A stretch of DNA of 21,793 bases, from assembly GCA_003454665.1 (NCBI GenBank), contig DMKB01000340.1, forward strand, positions 1-21,793, read 5' to 3'. The position numbers and the translations under genes are program-made. This DNA comes from Nitrospiraceae bacterium. Its GTDB lineage: Bacteria > Nitrospirota > UBA9217. Below, in pieces: positions 21,628 to 21,793 of the stretch. Below the pieces are notes generated by a model, which made no database searches, was not told where the DNA came from, and worked only from the letters and a program-made list of their open reading frames with translations. The number at the start of each line of letters is the position of its first letter. Positions within the stretch are counted from its first letter, which is position 1.

Positions 21628-21768
21628 CTGTCTTTGCGAGCCGAAGGTGAAGCAATCGCGTCTTATATCTATCAGGATAAATGCCGCAATCTAGCAGCTT
21701 AGCTTAATACATCAAAGAATGAGAGATTGCCGCGTCGTCGCGCAAAGACGGGACTCCTCGCAATGACA
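21628..21768. repeat. REP/MITE-like palindromic element with TTGCGAG...GCAATC ends
   Basis: The left end (TGTCTTTGCGAGCCGAAGG, then TGAAGCAATCGCG, to 21660) and the right end (GAGATTGCCGCG from 21723 and TCCTCGCAATGACA to 21768) are inverted versions of one motif. TTGCGAG...GAAGCAATC motifs of this kind are widespread interspersed repeats in bacterial genomes. No transposase is encoded. The remaining 21507-21793 sequence has no gene I can support. A small GGGTT/AACCC stem sits at 21774-21790. Confidence 0.65.
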
Positions 21769-21793
21769 AAACAGGGTTTTTAAATAACCCGTT

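Overview
The window looks like a chromosomal stretch of a Gram-negative, motile or surface-sensing bacterium of the Nitrospirota / Desulfobacterota type. That placement is inference. It rests on the dense two-component signalling, a NtrC-type activator next to a sigma-54 promoter, a CheX-type phosphatase, an OmpA-like lipoprotein, a rib-nusB block, and many short degenerate intergenic repeats. No phage, plasmid, transposase, CRISPR, rRNA or tRNA gene was seen.

Layout. (1) 1-433: repeat-rich DNA without a gene. (2) 434-850, minus strand: a YjbQ/UPF0047 gene, divergent from everything else. (3) 1179-6870, plus strand: a membrane GAF-DHp protein that lacks the kinase ATPase domain, a transmembrane protein that ends at its HAMP domain, a soluble GAF-PAS histidine kinase, and a sigma-54-dependent NtrC-family regulator. 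(4) 7086-16747: a chemosensory cluster behind a good sigma-54 promoter (7004-7018). It contains a large REC-GAF-GAF-PAS hybrid kinase, a single receiver, a degenerate receiver, CheW, CheR, CheA, CheB, CheY and CheX. (5) 17093-17800: an OmpA-family lipoprotein with its own sigma-70 promoter. (6) 17932-21506: riboflavin genes ribE-ribBA-ribH, then nusB and an orphan leucyl-aminopeptidase N-terminal domain.

How it may work. The upstream kinase and the NtrC-type regulator form a plausible cognate pair, and that regulator is the obvious candidate to open the sigma-54 promoter of the chemosensory operon. CheA/CheW would signal to CheY, CheR and CheB would adapt the receptors, and CheX would dephosphorylate CheY. 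No chemoreceptor with a signalling hairpin is encoded here, so receptors must lie elsewhere. The two truncated membrane signalling proteins (1179-2528 and 2707-3522) look like halves of a sensor system.

The most unusual feature is not a gene. Several spacers hold runs of degenerate 7-bp repeats. The largest fills almost the whole 300-bp cheA-cheB gap with about 42 heptads. In the spacers before cheX, ribBA and ribH the runs form two arms in opposite orientation, with the right arm close to the ribosome-binding region of the next gene.
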